Numbered from the stretch's first letter, positions 1-9,021 are shown. The stretch: DNA of 64,000 bases from an uncultured Ezakiella sp. (GCF_943913045.1 NZ_CALTVH010000004.1:1-64000), one strand, 5' to 3'. The notes: generated by a model not told the origin, from the letters alone. Program-made: numbers and translations.

Positions 1-54
1 GATTGTACCGATGTTGACATGCGGTTTGGTTCTTTCAAATTTTTCTTTTGCCAT
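1..54 (-). CDS. tuf: Elongation factor Tu (5' end only)
   Basis: The first 18 codons read MAKEKFERTKPHVNIGTI, the conserved EF-Tu N-terminus leading into the G1 loop. The rest of the gene lies beyond the window edge. A purine-rich GGAGGT site precedes the ATG. It is the last visible gene of the str operon, 23 bp after fusA. EF-Tu delivers aminoacyl-tRNA to the ribosome. Confidence 0.93.
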   Translation of the reverse strand, partial: MAKEKFERTKPHVNIGTI

Positions 55-77
55 TATAAATTACCTCCAAATATATA

Positions 78-2144
78 TTAATCTTCTTTTTTACTTAATT
101 CGTCTGCAATGCTCTTTGGAACTGGTTCATAGTGGTCAAATTCCATTGAGTAGTTTGCACGACCTTGTGTATTTGAACGCAAGCTTGTTGCGTATCCGAA
201 CATTTCGCTTAGTGGAACGAAGCCGTGGATTGTTTGTAGTCCATTTTCTAGATCCATGCCGTCAATTCTACCGCGTCTGCCGTTTACATCTCCCATTACG
301 TCTCCTAGATATTCTTCTGGAGTTGTAATTTCAACCTTCATCATTGGTTCAAGTAGGGTTGGGCTGGCTTTTTGTAAAGCATCTTTTATTGCCATTGAAC
401 CTGCGATCTTAAAGGCCATTTCTGAGGAGTCAACATCGTGGTAGGATCCGTCAAAGAGTGTTACCTTTACGTCTAGTACTGGGTATCCTGCGATAATACC
501 GCTTTCTAGAGCTTCTTGAACACCTTGGTCTACGCTGCCGATGAATTCCTTAGGAATAACACCACCGACGATTGCGTTAACAAATTCGTAGCCCTTGCCT
601 GGTTCTTGTGGTTCAACTCTGAGTTTAACGTGTCCGTATTGACCGTGTCCACCAGTTTGACGAACGAATTTTGCTTCAGCTTCTGCTGAGGATGAGATTG
701 ATTCTTTGTAAGCAACTTGTGGGTTACCAACGTTAGCTTCAACCTTAAATTCTCTTAATAGTCTGTCAACAATGATGTCAAGGTGAAGTTCACCCATACC
801 TGCGATAATTGTATCACCTGTTTCGTGATCAGTGTAGGTCTTAAATGTTGGGTCTTCTTCTGCAAGTTTAACGAGTGCAATACTCATCTTTTCTTGTGAA
901 GCCTTAGTCTTTGGTTCGATAGCAACTGAGATAACTGGTTCTGGGAATTCCATGTTTTCTAGAATTACTGGTGCTTCTTCAGCACAGAGTGTATCCCCTG
1001 TTGTTGTGAATTTTAGACCTACAGCTGCACCGATTGCACCTGCGTGTAGTTCTTCAACTTCTTCACGTTTGTTTGCGTGCATGAGAAGAATTCTACCAAT
1101 TCTTTCTCTCTTGCCCTTGGTTGAGTTATAAACATATGATCCTGATTTTAATGATCCTGAATATATTCTGAAGTAAGCGAGCTTACCTACAAATGGGTCT
1201 GTAACAATCTTAAATGCTAGAGCACTTAGTGGGTCGTCATCGCCTGCGTGTCTGGTAATTTCGTTTCCTTCGCTATCAACACCTTCAATAGCTGGTACGT
1301 CTAGTGGACTTGGCATATATGCAACGATTGCGTCAAGTAGAGGTTGAACTCCCTTGTTCTTATATGCTGATCCGCAAAGTACTGGTGTCATTGAGTTAGC
1401 AATTGTTGCCTTTCTGAGGGCTGCTACGATTTTGTCTTCAGGAATTTCTTCCCCTTCTAGGAACATCATCATGATTTCATCATCGTAGTCTGAAATTGCT
1501 TCTAGTAATTTTTCTCTGTATTCATCAGCTAGATCTCTTAGATCTTCTGGAATATCTTCTTCTCTTATATCGTTACCAAGGTCATCGTAGTAAACTTCAG
1601 CTTTCATTCTAACTAAGTCTACAATGCCCTTGAAATAATCTTCTTTACCAATTGGTAATTGAATCGGAACTGGGTTTGCTCCAAGTCTTTCCTTCATCAT
1701 TCTGATTGCACGGAAGAAGTCTGCACCCGTTCTATCCATTTTGTTTACGAATGCAATTCTTGGAACTTTATATTTATCAGCTTGGCGCCATACAGTTTCA
1801 CTTTGAGGTTCAACACCACCCTTTGCACAGAATAGTGCAACGGCACCGTCTAGGATACGAAGTGAACGTTCTACTTCAACTGTGAAGTCAACGTGGCCTG
1901 GGGTATCGATTATGTTTAATTGATAATCGTGCCAGAAAGCTGTTGTAGCAGCTGAGGTAATTGTGATACCTCTTTCTTGCTCTTGAGCCATCCAGTCCAT
2001 TTGAGCTGCACCTTCGTGAGTTTCACCAATCTTGTGAATCTTACCAGTGTAGAACAAAATTCTTTCCGTAGTGGTTGTTTTACCTGCGTCGATGTGGGCC
2101 ATAATTCCGATATTTCTTAGCTTTTCTAATGGTGTAACCGCCAT
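78..2144 (-). CDS. fusA: Elongation factor G
   Basis: This translocation GTPase has 688 residues, the normal EF-G length. The N-terminal G domain shows AHIDAGKTT (about residues 16-24), the switch II DTPGH motif and NKMD. Domains II-V follow, including the GGHGQYGHV stretch of domain IV. The ATG is preceded by AAGGAGG. It sits between rpsG and tuf in the canonical str order, so it is probably cotranscribed from the promoter upstream of rpsL. Nothing unusual was seen. Confidence 0.98.
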   Translation of the reverse strand: MAVTPLEKLRNIGIMAHIDAGKTTTTERILFYTGKIHKIGETHEGAAQMDWMAQEQERGITITSAATTAFWHDYQLNIIDTPGHVDFTVEVERSLRILDGAVALFCAKGGVEPQSETVWRQADKYKVPRIAFVNKMDRTGADFFRAIRMMKERLGANPVPIQLPIGKEDYFKGIVDLVRMKAEVYYDDLGNDIREEDIPEDLRDLADEYREKLLEAISDYDDEIMMMFLEGEEIPEDKIVAALRKATIANSMTPVLCGSAYKNKGVQPLLDAIVAYMPSPLDVPAIEGVDSEGNEITRHAGDDDPLSALAFKIVTDPFVGKLAYFRIYSGSLKSGSYVYNSTKGKRERIGRILLMHANKREEVEELHAGAIGAAVGLKFTTTGDTLCAEEAPVILENMEFPEPVISVAIEPKTKASQEKMSIALVKLAEEDPTFKTYTDHETGDTIIAGMGELHLDIIVDRLLREFKVEANVGNPQVAYKESISSSAEAEAKFVRQTGGHGQYGHVKLRVEPQEPGKGYEFVNAIVGGVIPKEFIGSVDQGVQEALESGIIAGYPVLDVKVTLFDGSYHDVDSSEMAFKIAGSMAIKDALQKASPTLLEPMMKVEITTPEEYLGDVMGDVNGRRGRIDGMDLENGLQTIHGFVPLSEMFGYATSLRSNTQGRANYSMEFDHYEPVPKSIADELSKKED

Positions 2145-2162
2145 CTTGCCTCCTTATTATAA

Positions 2163-2633
2163 TTAGTATCTATAGCTTGCAAATGCCTTGTTAGCTTCTG
2201 CCATCTTGTGCATTTCATCACGTTTTTTGACAGCGCCACCTTGGTTATTTGTAGCATCTAGGATTTCTTTTGCTAGTCTTTCAACCATGGTTCTTTCACT
2301 TCTCTTTCTTGAGAAAACTGTTAACCATCTTAATCCTAGTGTTTGTCTTCTTTCAGGTCTAACTTCCATCGGTACAAGGTAGTTTGCCCCACCGATTCTT
2401 CTTGCCTTAACCTCTAGTACTGGCATGATGTTGTTTAATGCCTTGTGAAATACTTCTAGAGGATCTTCACCTGTTTTTTCTCCAACATATTCAAATGCTC
2501 CGTAGACGATTTCTTGGGCTGTACCCTTTTTACCGTCAAGCATGATGTTGTTAATTAATTTTGTTACCACCACATCATCATAAATTGGATCTGGTAGTAC
2601 TTCTCTTTTAGGAATGTGACCTTTTCTTGACAT
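2163..2633 (-). CDS. rpsG: 30S ribosomal protein S7
   Basis: The 156-residue product starts MSRKGHIPKREV and carries the S7 core around VPMEVRPERR and GLRWL. S7 nucleates assembly of the 3' domain of 16S rRNA and contacts tRNA in the E site. The gene lies 18 bp upstream of fusA. A 107-bp spacer separates it from rpsL; in many bacteria S7 regulates its own operon through such a spacer, but no specific fold was demonstrated here. Confidence 0.98.
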   Translation of the reverse strand: MSRKGHIPKREVLPDPIYDDVVVTKLINNIMLDGKKGTAQEIVYGAFEYVGEKTGEDPLEVFHKALNNIMPVLEVKARRIGGANYLVPMEVRPERRQTLGLRWLTVFSRKRSERTMVERLAKEILDATNNQGGAVKKRDEMHKMAEANKAFASYRY

Positions 2634-2746
2634 TCTCTTCCCTCCTTAACATAAATTAATTCATTGGTACTCGCATTCTTTGCGTGTGTCCAAGCTCACA
2701 TCCCTCATGATAAAAGGATATGAGTTTTCGCTAAACTATCTTTAAA

Positions 2747-3157
2747 TTATTTAGCTTTTTTTGCACCGTATTTTGAACGGCCTTGTTTTCTCTTGTCAAC
2801 GCCAGATGCGTCTAGAGAACCACGAACAACGTGATAACGTACACCAGGTAAGTCCTTAACACGGCCTCCTCTTAATAGAACAACAGAGTGTTCTTGAAGG
2901 TTGTGTCCGATACCAGGAATGTATGCTAGAACTTCTGCACCATTTGTCAAACGTACACGAGCAACTTTTCTCAAAGCTGAGTTAGGTTTTTTAGGTGTAA
3001 CAGTTCTTACAGCAACACAAACTCCACGTTTTTGTGGTGAGTTTACTGGTGTGTTTCTCTTTTGAAGAGTGTTGAAGTTATATCCAAGAGCTGGTGTCTT
3101 AGATTTCTTAACAACTTTCTTTCTGCCTTGTTTAATTAACTGATTAATTGTTGGCAT
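2747..3157 (-). CDS. rpsL: 30S ribosomal protein S12
   Basis: The protein is a normal-length 136-residue S12 starting MPTINQLIKQGRKK, with the conserved TPKKPNSALRKVARVRL decoding-centre segment and the PGIGHNLQEHS loop. An ATG two codons upstream would abut the GGAGG ribosome binding site with no spacer, so the ATG at 3157, six bases downstream of it, is preferred. It is the first gene of the str operon. The K43-equivalent lysine (PKKPNS) is present, as expected for a streptomycin-sensitive S12. Confidence 0.97.
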   Translation of the reverse strand: MPTINQLIKQGRKKVVKKSKTPALGYNFNTLQKRNTPVNSPQKRGVCVAVRTVTPKKPNSALRKVARVRLTNGAEVLAYIPGIGHNLQEHSVVLLRGGRVKDLPGVRYHVVRGSLDASGVDKRKQGRSKYGAKKAK

Positions 3158-3214
3158 ATTCATCCTCCTTTTCCTTTTATCTATAGTGCGCTCATCTTTA
3201 CAAGCACACCCATA

Positions 3215-3243
3215 ATAATACCACGACCAACAAAAAAAGTCAA
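3215..3243 (-). promoter_or_regulatory. Sigma-A-type promoter of the str operon
   Basis: TTGACT (3238-3243) and TATTAT (3215-3220) are separated by exactly 17 bp and lie about 60 bp upstream of the rpsL start. Confidence 0.75.
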
Positions 3244-3710
3244 GCTTTTACTGCCCGACCACTCATAAATCGTTTCTATTATTAAATTAATATTAACACC
3301 TTTCATTTCAAAAGTCAATCAGCCCTTGATTCTTATGCTTTTTTATGATAAATTGAAAACTAGTTATAGGTGGCCTGCGATTTACAAGAAAAATTATTTG
3401 CTTATTAACAACAAGGACCATATAATTAACAAAATTATTTTGCTAATGTCAAACACAGCCTAGATCAGTATGAACAATGCCTTCCTAATGGCATCCATGA
3501 TAATAAAAATTATTTTGTTGCGGATGATATTTAAGGAAGTCAATAAAAACAATTAGGCTTAAGATGGATCCTGCAAGCAAAATTACCTTGTATAGGTGCC
3601 TATACACAACTTTTCTCATAGTCATCCCTGAGCTCATTCAAATTGTGCTCATGTGGAAGATTTACAAAATGATCAAAAAAGACTAAATTTTCCTTTCTTT
3701 CTTTTTAAAA
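3244..3710. other. Gene-poor spacer between the str and copper operons
   Basis: This stretch of about 470 bp has no intact gene. It is AT-rich and broken by stops in all frames. The only coding-like signal is a short open stretch at 3600-3704 on the minus strand, listed separately. Confidence 0.6.
3600..3704 (-). pseudogene. Possible gene remnant, 34 codons, no start
   Basis: An open stretch between TAA (3705-3707) and TAG (3600-3602) encodes 34 residues with protein-like composition, including NLPHEHNLNELRDDYEKSC. There is no start codon or ribosome binding site, and the terminator hairpin of the copper operon lies just upstream. It could be the decayed 3' end of a gene or chance. I do not recognise the family. 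Confidence 0.2.
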
Positions 3711-3741
3711 AAGCTAGCTTAGATTTTTTCTAAGCTAGCTT
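3711..3741 (-). terminator. Terminator of the copA-copZ operon
   Basis: A perfect 12-bp stem, AAGCTAGCTTAG with its complement around a 7-base loop, is followed on the minus strand by a T run. The other side is also T-rich, so it may work in both directions. Confidence 0.85.
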
Positions 3742-3771
3742 TTATTTTCTTTAGATTTAATTTTTTAAAAC

Positions 3772-3963
3772 TTATTTTACATCAAAGCCAATTGCTTCGA
3801 TTGCTTTTTCTACTAAATTCTTTGGGATGAGTCCTTCGTATTCAGCAAAACCTTCTTCTAAGTTTACGATTACGTTTTTAATGCCAGGAATTTTTTCCAT
3901 AGCTTCCTTAACTGATTTTACACAGTTTTCACATGTCATTCCCTTGATGTTAATTCTTTCCAT
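3772..3963 (-). CDS. copZ: Copper chaperone / heavy-metal-associated protein
   Basis: The 63-residue protein is a single HMA domain with the copper-binding GMTCENC motif at residues 8-14. It would carry Cu(I) in the cytoplasm and hand it to the P-type ATPase encoded immediately upstream. Its ATG overlaps the copA stop by one base (TAATG), and its AAGGAGG site lies inside the last copA codons, so the two are translationally coupled. Confidence 0.93.
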   Translation of the reverse strand: MERINIKGMTCENCVKSVKEAMEKIPGIKNVIVNLEEGFAEYEGLIPKNLVEKAIEAIGFDVK

Positions 3964-6092
3964 TATTTCCTCCTTAGTCTTAAACTGTTTGTTACTACGC
4001 TTACCGATGAGAAGGCCATGGCAAGTGACCCTACCATTGGATTTAAAAATCCTAATGCCGCTATCGGTATTCCTATTATATTATATATGAAGGCCCAAAA
4101 CAGGTTTTGTTTTATGGTCCTTAGGGTCTTGTTGGAAATATCTATGGCCCGGTGGACTTGTTTTAATTCTCCACCAACCAAGGTTATATCTCCTGATTCA
4201 ATGGCTATGTCCGTGCCAGTCCCCATAGCAAAACCTATATCCGCTGCTGCCAGAGCAGGCGCATCATTAATACCATCGCCAACCATGCCGACTTTTTTAA
4301 GTTTTTGTAAGTCGTTGATGATATTTAACTTATCTTGTGGCAAAATTTCTGCCCGATAATCGTCAATGCCTGTTTGGTCAGCAATTAATTTTGCAGATGA
4401 CTGGCTGTCTCCAGTTAGCATCATAACTTCTAAGCCCAAATCGTGGAGAGCCTGAATAGATTCACTTGCTCCCGCCTTTATTTGGTCTTCTAAGGCTACG
4501 GCCATCAGAAGTTTATCACCACTTACAAGACCTACATAAGTTTTACCCAAATCCAGTCTTTTTGTAACATGACTTAAGTCAAAGCCCTGGTCTCTTAAAT
4601 ATTTAAAAGATCCTGCCAAATATTTTTCATCGCCTGTCTCAAATTCTATGCCACGACCAGTTAGGTCATTTAGTTTTCCATCTATAAGCCTTCTGCCTGA
4701 TAAATGATTTACAATCGCCTTGGCAATTGGATGGTCACTTTGACTTTCCATGGAGTAAAGAATATCCAAATTGTGGTCTTCATCTCCATAAACATTTATT
4801 ATTTCATCCACCACTGGCTTACCCTCGGTAATGGTTCCTGTCTTATCAAGTGCCACTACTTGAATCTTGTGGGCGTTTTCCAAGGCCTCGGGATCTCTAA
4901 TCAAAATCCCCTCGCTGGCCGCCTTACCAGTCCCGACCATAATTGCAGTCGGCGTTGCAAGACCAAGTGCGCATGGACATGCTATAACCAAAACCGATAC
5001 AGCAGCAATCAAAGCCTCTCTAAAATCTCCTCCAAAAATCATATGACCCACAAAAGTTACAAGGGCAATTATCAAAACAGCAGGAACGAAGATCGATGAA
5101 ACCTTATCTACCACCCTTTGTACGGGTGCTTTTTTGTTATTGGCCTCTTCAACCATTGAAATAATTTTGGCCAAGCCAGTTTCGCCAGGATTCTTTGTAA
5201 CTTGAGCCACAATTGTACCCGACCCATTAATAGTCCCTGCGTAAATCCTATCATCCGCCTCCTTGTCAACGGGAATAGGCTCACCAGTAAGCATGGATTC
5301 ATCTATGGACGTCTGACCGCTAATGATAATACCATCGCAAGAAACGCTTTCCCCAGCTTTAATCAAAACTTGGTCACCGACCTTTAACTCGTCAGCAGGA
5401 ATTTCTACATATTGACCATCAACAACTAAGGTCGCCTTCTTTGGCGCTAGATCAATTAACTTATACAAGGCCTCGCTGGTCTTGCCCTTGGCCCGTGACT
5501 CCATAGTCTTGCCAAGCAGAACCAAAGTTATAATCATGGCTGAGCTTTCAAAATAAAGATGAGGATCGCCAACTATCCAATTGTAAATACTATATAGATA
5601 AGCTGCACTTGTGCCCAGGGCAACCAGGACATCCATGTTCATGGCCCCACCCTTGATGCTAAGATATGCACCCCGGTAAAAAATCCAGCCAATGTAAATC
5701 TGAACTACAGTCGCCAGAGCAAATTGCCAAATGGGCTCGCCAAAAAATACATGGACATCCGCCATGTGAAAAAACATTACCAAAAATAAAGGTAGGGAAA
5801 AAATAGCAGAAATAATAAACCGCCTCTTGTAATCCTTGTACTCCTTTATTTTTCTCTCCTGGTCTCTGGCGGGATCTCTTGTCTCCTCAACGGTCGCCTT
5901 GAATCCAATCCCATTTACAGCCTCGCAAATGGCCCTAGCCGAGGTCTTCTTCTCATCATAGACCACCCGCATCTTGGCCAAGGACAAGTTGACATTAACC
6001 TCGCCAACACCGTCTATCCTTCCAACAACCTTCTCTATTCTGTTAACACAGGATGCACAATGCATTCCTTCAATTATAAAATATTTTTCCAT
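3963..6092 (-). CDS. copA: Copper-translocating P1B-type ATPase
   Basis: The 709-residue integral membrane pump exports Cu(I). It has one N-terminal HMA domain (GMHCASC, Cys12 and Cys15), the transmembrane metal motif CPC (ACPCALGLATP), the phosphorylation loop DKTGT, the actuator TGEP and the hinge GDGINDAP. A single HMA domain is common in Gram-positive CopA. copZ follows with translational coupling. No CopY or CsoR gene is adjacent and I found no TACANNTGTA operator in the upstream 80 bp, so the copper-sensing control is not visible here. Confidence 0.95.
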   Translation of the reverse strand: MEKYFIIEGMHCASCVNRIEKVVGRIDGVGEVNVNLSLAKMRVVYDEKKTSARAICEAVNGIGFKATVEETRDPARDQERKIKEYKDYKRRFIISAIFSLPLFLVMFFHMADVHVFFGEPIWQFALATVVQIYIGWIFYRGAYLSIKGGAMNMDVLVALGTSAAYLYSIYNWIVGDPHLYFESSAMIITLVLLGKTMESRAKGKTSEALYKLIDLAPKKATLVVDGQYVEIPADELKVGDQVLIKAGESVSCDGIIISGQTSIDESMLTGEPIPVDKEADDRIYAGTINGSGTIVAQVTKNPGETGLAKIISMVEEANNKKAPVQRVVDKVSSIFVPAVLIIALVTFVGHMIFGGDFREALIAAVSVLVIACPCALGLATPTAIMVGTGKAASEGILIRDPEALENAHKIQVVALDKTGTITEGKPVVDEIINVYGDEDHNLDILYSMESQSDHPIAKAIVNHLSGRRLIDGKLNDLTGRGIEFETGDEKYLAGSFKYLRDQGFDLSHVTKRLDLGKTYVGLVSGDKLLMAVALEDQIKAGASESIQALHDLGLEVMMLTGDSQSSAKLIADQTGIDDYRAEILPQDKLNIINDLQKLKKVGMVGDGINDAPALAAADIGFAMGTGTDIAIESGDITLVGGELKQVHRAIDISNKTLRTIKQNLFWAFIYNIIGIPIAALGFLNPMVGSLAMAFSSVSVVTNSLRLRRK

Positions 6093-6272
6093 TTCATCAC
6101 CTAATCATTAGTTACCCAAGATTAACTATATTTAATAATACACGCAAAAAATATGGCAATCAACATTTTCCGTGCCACATTCTCCTCAGATTGTTGCAAT
6201 CAATCAAACAAATTTTTTTGTCCGAAATTCTCCTCAGACTATTTCAATCAATCAAACATCGCCTTTGGCTCG

Positions 6273-6366
6273 TTTTCTTGAGAAATAGGTTGCGTGAGTC
6301 AACGCTATCCAATCGCCGGCGTCCGTGCGGACTTGTCTCTTGGGCGTGGCTGCAATCGGCCGCTAC
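6273..6366 (+). repeat. Dispersed repeat, copy 1
   Basis: The 27 bases at 6273-6299 match 54307-54333 at 26 of 27 positions. A second shared block, AATCGGCCGCTAC, follows at 6354-6366 here and at 54383-54395 there, with similar spacing (81 and 76 bp). The sequence between the blocks has diverged. Confidence 0.75.
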
Positions 6367-6434
6367 CCGCTCCGCGAAATTTTTATTCTCTCGTACAACA
6401 TATTGCGTGAATGAGGTGGGCTCGGCACAATAAA

Positions 6435-6464
6435 AAAGCCGACATGCATAAGCACATCGACTTT
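6435..6464 (-). terminator. Second terminator downstream of groEL
   Basis: On the minus strand AAAGTCGA pairs with TCGGCTTT (one G-U pair) and is followed by a T run. It is the duplicated partner of the hairpin at 6613-6642. Confidence 0.6.
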
Positions 6465-6612
6465 AATGTTTTTATTGTATTTTCCTCTATACAGAACGAG
6501 GCTGTGAATTTAGCTGGGAAATCCAACTAGTTCAGATAAATTTATGAAGATAAATTGATGCATTTCACACCGTGCAGAAATTTTGCGAATGAGATGTAGT
6601 CAGCAAAACAAA

Positions 6613-6642
6613 AAAGCCGACGTAAACCAATACATCGACTTT
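6613..6642 (-). terminator. First terminator downstream of groEL
   Basis: On the minus strand AAAGTCGA pairs with TCGGCTTT across a 14-base loop and is followed by TTTT. It lies 176 bp after the groEL stop. Confidence 0.6.
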
Positions 6643-6817
6643 TATTTCTTCTTTAGATTCTTTATTTAAAATAAGGCACTGAATTTAGCCGGGAAATTTG
6701 ATGAGATTTGGAGTGGCTGATTTTTTGCCGACGCAGGTGTACTAATGCGTACATCGAGGACTAAAAAATTTTTTCACGAGAATGTCGCGAAATTAACCGC
6801 AAATTAACGCTAAATTC

Positions 6818-8455
6818 CTACATCATGCCCATCGGCATGCCTGCTCCCGCACCCCCCATACCTGCCATTGAATCATCATTACTTGGTAGGTCTGCTACTG
6901 TTGCTTCTGTGGTGAGGATCATGGATGCAACTGAGGCTGCGTTTTGTAGGGCTGAACGAGTGACCTTGGTTGGGTCTACGATGCCAGCTTTGATCATGTC
7001 TACGAATTCGTTATTTAGAGCGTCGTAACCTTCGCCACGTTTGGAGTGCATAACTTTTTCTACGATTACTGAGCCTTCTCTGCCTGCGTTTTCTGCAATT
7101 TGACGGAGTGGTTCTTCAAGGGCTCTTAGAACAATTGATACACCTGTTTTTTCGTCGCCTTCAACTTCATTTAGGAGCGGACGAACGTCTTCGATTGTGT
7201 CAAGTAATGCAACACCGCCACCTGAGACGATGCCTTCTTCAACAGCTGCACGTGTAGCTGCTAGGGCGTCTTCAATTCTCAATTTCTTTTCTTTTAACTC
7301 AGTTTCTGTGGCTGCACCAACTTGGATAACAGCTACGCCGCCTGCAAGTTTGGCAAGTCTTTCTTGGAGTTTTTCTCTATCGAATTCTGAATCAGATTCT
7401 TCGTATTGGGCACGAAGTTGTTTGATTCTATCGTTTACCTTGGATTCATCTCCTGCACCTTTAACGATAATTGTATTTTCTTTTTCTACATTTACCTTTT
7501 GGCAAGTACCCAGCATATCAACTGTGGTGTCTTTTAATTCATAACCTAGATCAGATGAAACAACTGTTGCGCCAGTTAGAACAGCAATGTCTTGTAGCAT
7601 ATCTTTTCTTCTGTCGCCAAAGCCAGGAGCCTTAACTGCAACGCAGTTGAATGTTCCTCTTAATTTGTTTACAACTAGAGTTGCCATTGCTTCGCCTTCG
7701 ATGTCTTCAGCAATGATTAAGAGTGGTCTGGAGCTTTGAACAATTTGTTCTAGCAGTGGTAGAATATCTTGGATACTTGTAATCTTTTTATCTGTAATTA
7801 AAATATATGGATTGTCAAGTTCGGCTATCATCTTTTCTGAATCTGTAACCATGTAGCTGGATACATAGCCGCGGTCAAATTGCATACCTTCAACAACTTC
7901 TAGAGTTGTGCCCATGCTCTTTGATTCTTCAACTGTAATAACGCCGTCCTTGCCAACTTTTTCCATAGCATCAGAAATTAAAGCGCCAATTTCTTTGTCG
8001 CCTGCTGAAATGCTTGCAACGTTTGCGATTGAAGCCTTGTCATCAATCTTAACTGAAGCGTTCTTCAAGCTTTCTACTGTTTGGTCAACCGCTTTTTTGA
8101 TTCCCTTTTGTAGGATCATTGGATTTGATCCAGCAGCCAAGTTTTTCAAACCTTCTTTGACAATTGCTTGTGCAAGTATGGTAGCTGTTGTTGTACCGTC
8201 TCCTGCTACGTCGTTGGTCTTGGTTGCAACTTCACGGAGCAATTGGGCTCCCATATTTTCTGTCTTATCTTCGAGTTCGATTTCACGAGCGATTGAAACA
8301 CCGTCATTTGTAATTAGTGGTGACCCATAAGGTCTTTCAAGGACAACATTTCTGCCCTTAGGTCCAAGTGTTACCTTAACTGTATCTGCAAGTTTGTTGA
8401 TGCCGGCTTCCATAGCCTTTCTAGCATCAATGCCATGTAAAATATCTTTTGCCAT
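6818..8455 (-). CDS. groEL: 60 kDa chaperonin GroEL
   Basis: The 545-residue group I chaperonin subunit forms the double-ring folding chamber with GroES. The ATP-binding GDGTTT loop is at residues 85-90 and the C-terminus ends in a Gly/Met-rich tail (GAGMPMGMM). The length is normal. It follows groES by 17 bp and shares its CIRCE-controlled promoter. Two hairpins downstream probably end the transcript. Confidence 0.98.
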   Translation of the reverse strand: MAKDILHGIDARKAMEAGINKLADTVKVTLGPKGRNVVLERPYGSPLITNDGVSIAREIELEDKTENMGAQLLREVATKTNDVAGDGTTTATILAQAIVKEGLKNLAAGSNPMILQKGIKKAVDQTVESLKNASVKIDDKASIANVASISAGDKEIGALISDAMEKVGKDGVITVEESKSMGTTLEVVEGMQFDRGYVSSYMVTDSEKMIAELDNPYILITDKKITSIQDILPLLEQIVQSSRPLLIIAEDIEGEAMATLVVNKLRGTFNCVAVKAPGFGDRRKDMLQDIAVLTGATVVSSDLGYELKDTTVDMLGTCQKVNVEKENTIIVKGAGDESKVNDRIKQLRAQYEESDSEFDREKLQERLAKLAGGVAVIQVGAATETELKEKKLRIEDALAATRAAVEEGIVSGGGVALLDTIEDVRPLLNEVEGDEKTGVSIVLRALEEPLRQIAENAGREGSVIVEKVMHSKRGEGYDALNNEFVDMIKAGIVDPTKVTRSALQNAASVASMILTTEATVADLPSNDDSMAGMGGAGAGMPMGMM

Positions 8456-8472
8456 TTAAAATTCCCCCTATC

Positions 8473-8754
8473 TTATTCTATAACGCCTAAAACGTCTATC
8501 CATTTAACTAATAAGTATTCTTTGTCGCCGTCTTTGATTTCTGTGCCTGAGTACTTAGAAAAAATAACTTTGTCTCCAACTTTCACAAGGTCTTTGCGTC
8601 TGTCGTCTTGTTGCAATTCACCGCTAATAGCTCTAACGACTGCAATGCTTGGTTGTTCTTGAGCACTTTGTGGCAGAACGATACCTGATTTTGTAGTTTG
8701 CTCTGCTTCTACTTTTTCAATAAGGAGCCTATCTCCTAATGGTTTAATATTCAT
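8473..8754 (-). CDS. groES: 10 kDa co-chaperonin GroES
   Basis: The 93-residue lid of the GroEL chamber starts MNIKPLGDRLL. The frame stays open 11 codons further upstream, but the ATG at 8754 follows AGGAGG with good spacing and matches the family N-terminus. It carries the mobile-loop region TKSGIVLP. It is first in the groES-groEL operon. Confidence 0.96.
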   Translation of the reverse strand: MNIKPLGDRLLIEKVEAEQTTKSGIVLPQSAQEQPSIAVVRAISGELQQDDRRKDLVKVGDKVIFSKYSGTEIKDGDKEYLLVKWIDVLGVIE

Positions 8755-8780
8755 AATACCTCCTAATATAAACAAATTTA

Positions 8781-8807
8781 TTAGCAACCTAGTCTGGTGA
8801 GTGCTAA
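8781..8807 (-). promoter_or_regulatory. CIRCE operator (HrcA binding site)
   Basis: TTAGCACTC-N9-GGTTGCTAA on the minus strand matches the CIRCE consensus perfectly in the first arm and at 7 of 9 bases in the second. It lies between the promoter and groES, the standard place for HrcA repression. No hrcA gene is in the window. Confidence 0.88.
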
Positions 8808-8818
8808 CTCTATTTGTT

Positions 8819-8848
8819 ATTATACCCCAAGTAATATAAAATAATCAA
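8819..8848 (-). promoter_or_regulatory. Sigma-A-type promoter of groES-groEL
   Basis: TTGATT (8843-8848) and a perfect TATAAT (8819-8824) are 18 bp apart, immediately upstream of the CIRCE element. Confidence 0.8.
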
Positions 8849-8996
8849 CTTATAAGAAATTTTTTTTATTATTAATTTTTAAAGCCCCTAAAATTTGCAT
8901 CTGCTTGTGTATATATAATATTTTTTCATATTTGATTAAAAAACCTTCTTATATAAACTCAAGAAAAATTAAAAATCTTTTTCTACAGCAAATAAA

Positions 8997-9021
8997 AAAT
9001 GGATCCTCATGGAATCCATTT
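8997..9021 (-). terminator. Terminator of the tetR-like gene
   Basis: On the minus strand AAATGGATTCC pairs with GGATCCATTT (one bulged base) and is followed by a T run. A smaller hairpin, ACTGGC-TTA-GCCAGT, sits between it and the stop codon. Confidence 0.7.

Larger units (their letters stand above)
6375..6735. repeat. Imperfect tandem duplication, period about 178 bp
   Basis: Landmarks recur at constant distance: GAATGAG-G/A-TG near 6412 and 6588, AAAGCCGAC hairpins at 6435 and 6613, and a 22-base block at 6501-6522 and 6676-6697. The two units match in patches only, so the duplication is old. Confidence 0.7.
6093..6817. other. Gene-free spacer with duplicated and dispersed repeats
   Basis: There are 725 bp between copA and groEL without a credible gene. 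The GC content is locally higher than in flanking spacers (6300-6380). It contains a 27-bp repeat also found near 54307 and an approximately 178-bp imperfect tandem duplication carrying terminator-like hairpins. The longest open frame on the plus strand (80 codons) lacks a ribosome binding site and shows no family resemblance. Confidence 0.7.

Noticed and set aside
2640..2746. S7 autoregulatory RNA in the rpsL-rpsG spacer
   Set aside because: The spacer can form small hairpins, but I could not show the rRNA-like S7 binding structure.
6093..6180. CopY-type operator upstream of copA
   Set aside because: No TACANNTGTA motif is present. CTAAT-C-ATTAG near 6110 is a short palindrome without known regulator link.
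6191..6433. 80-codon open frame on the plus strand in the copA-groEL spacer
   Set aside because: It has no ribosome binding site or recognisable family, and spans the dispersed and tandem repeats. I treat it as chance.
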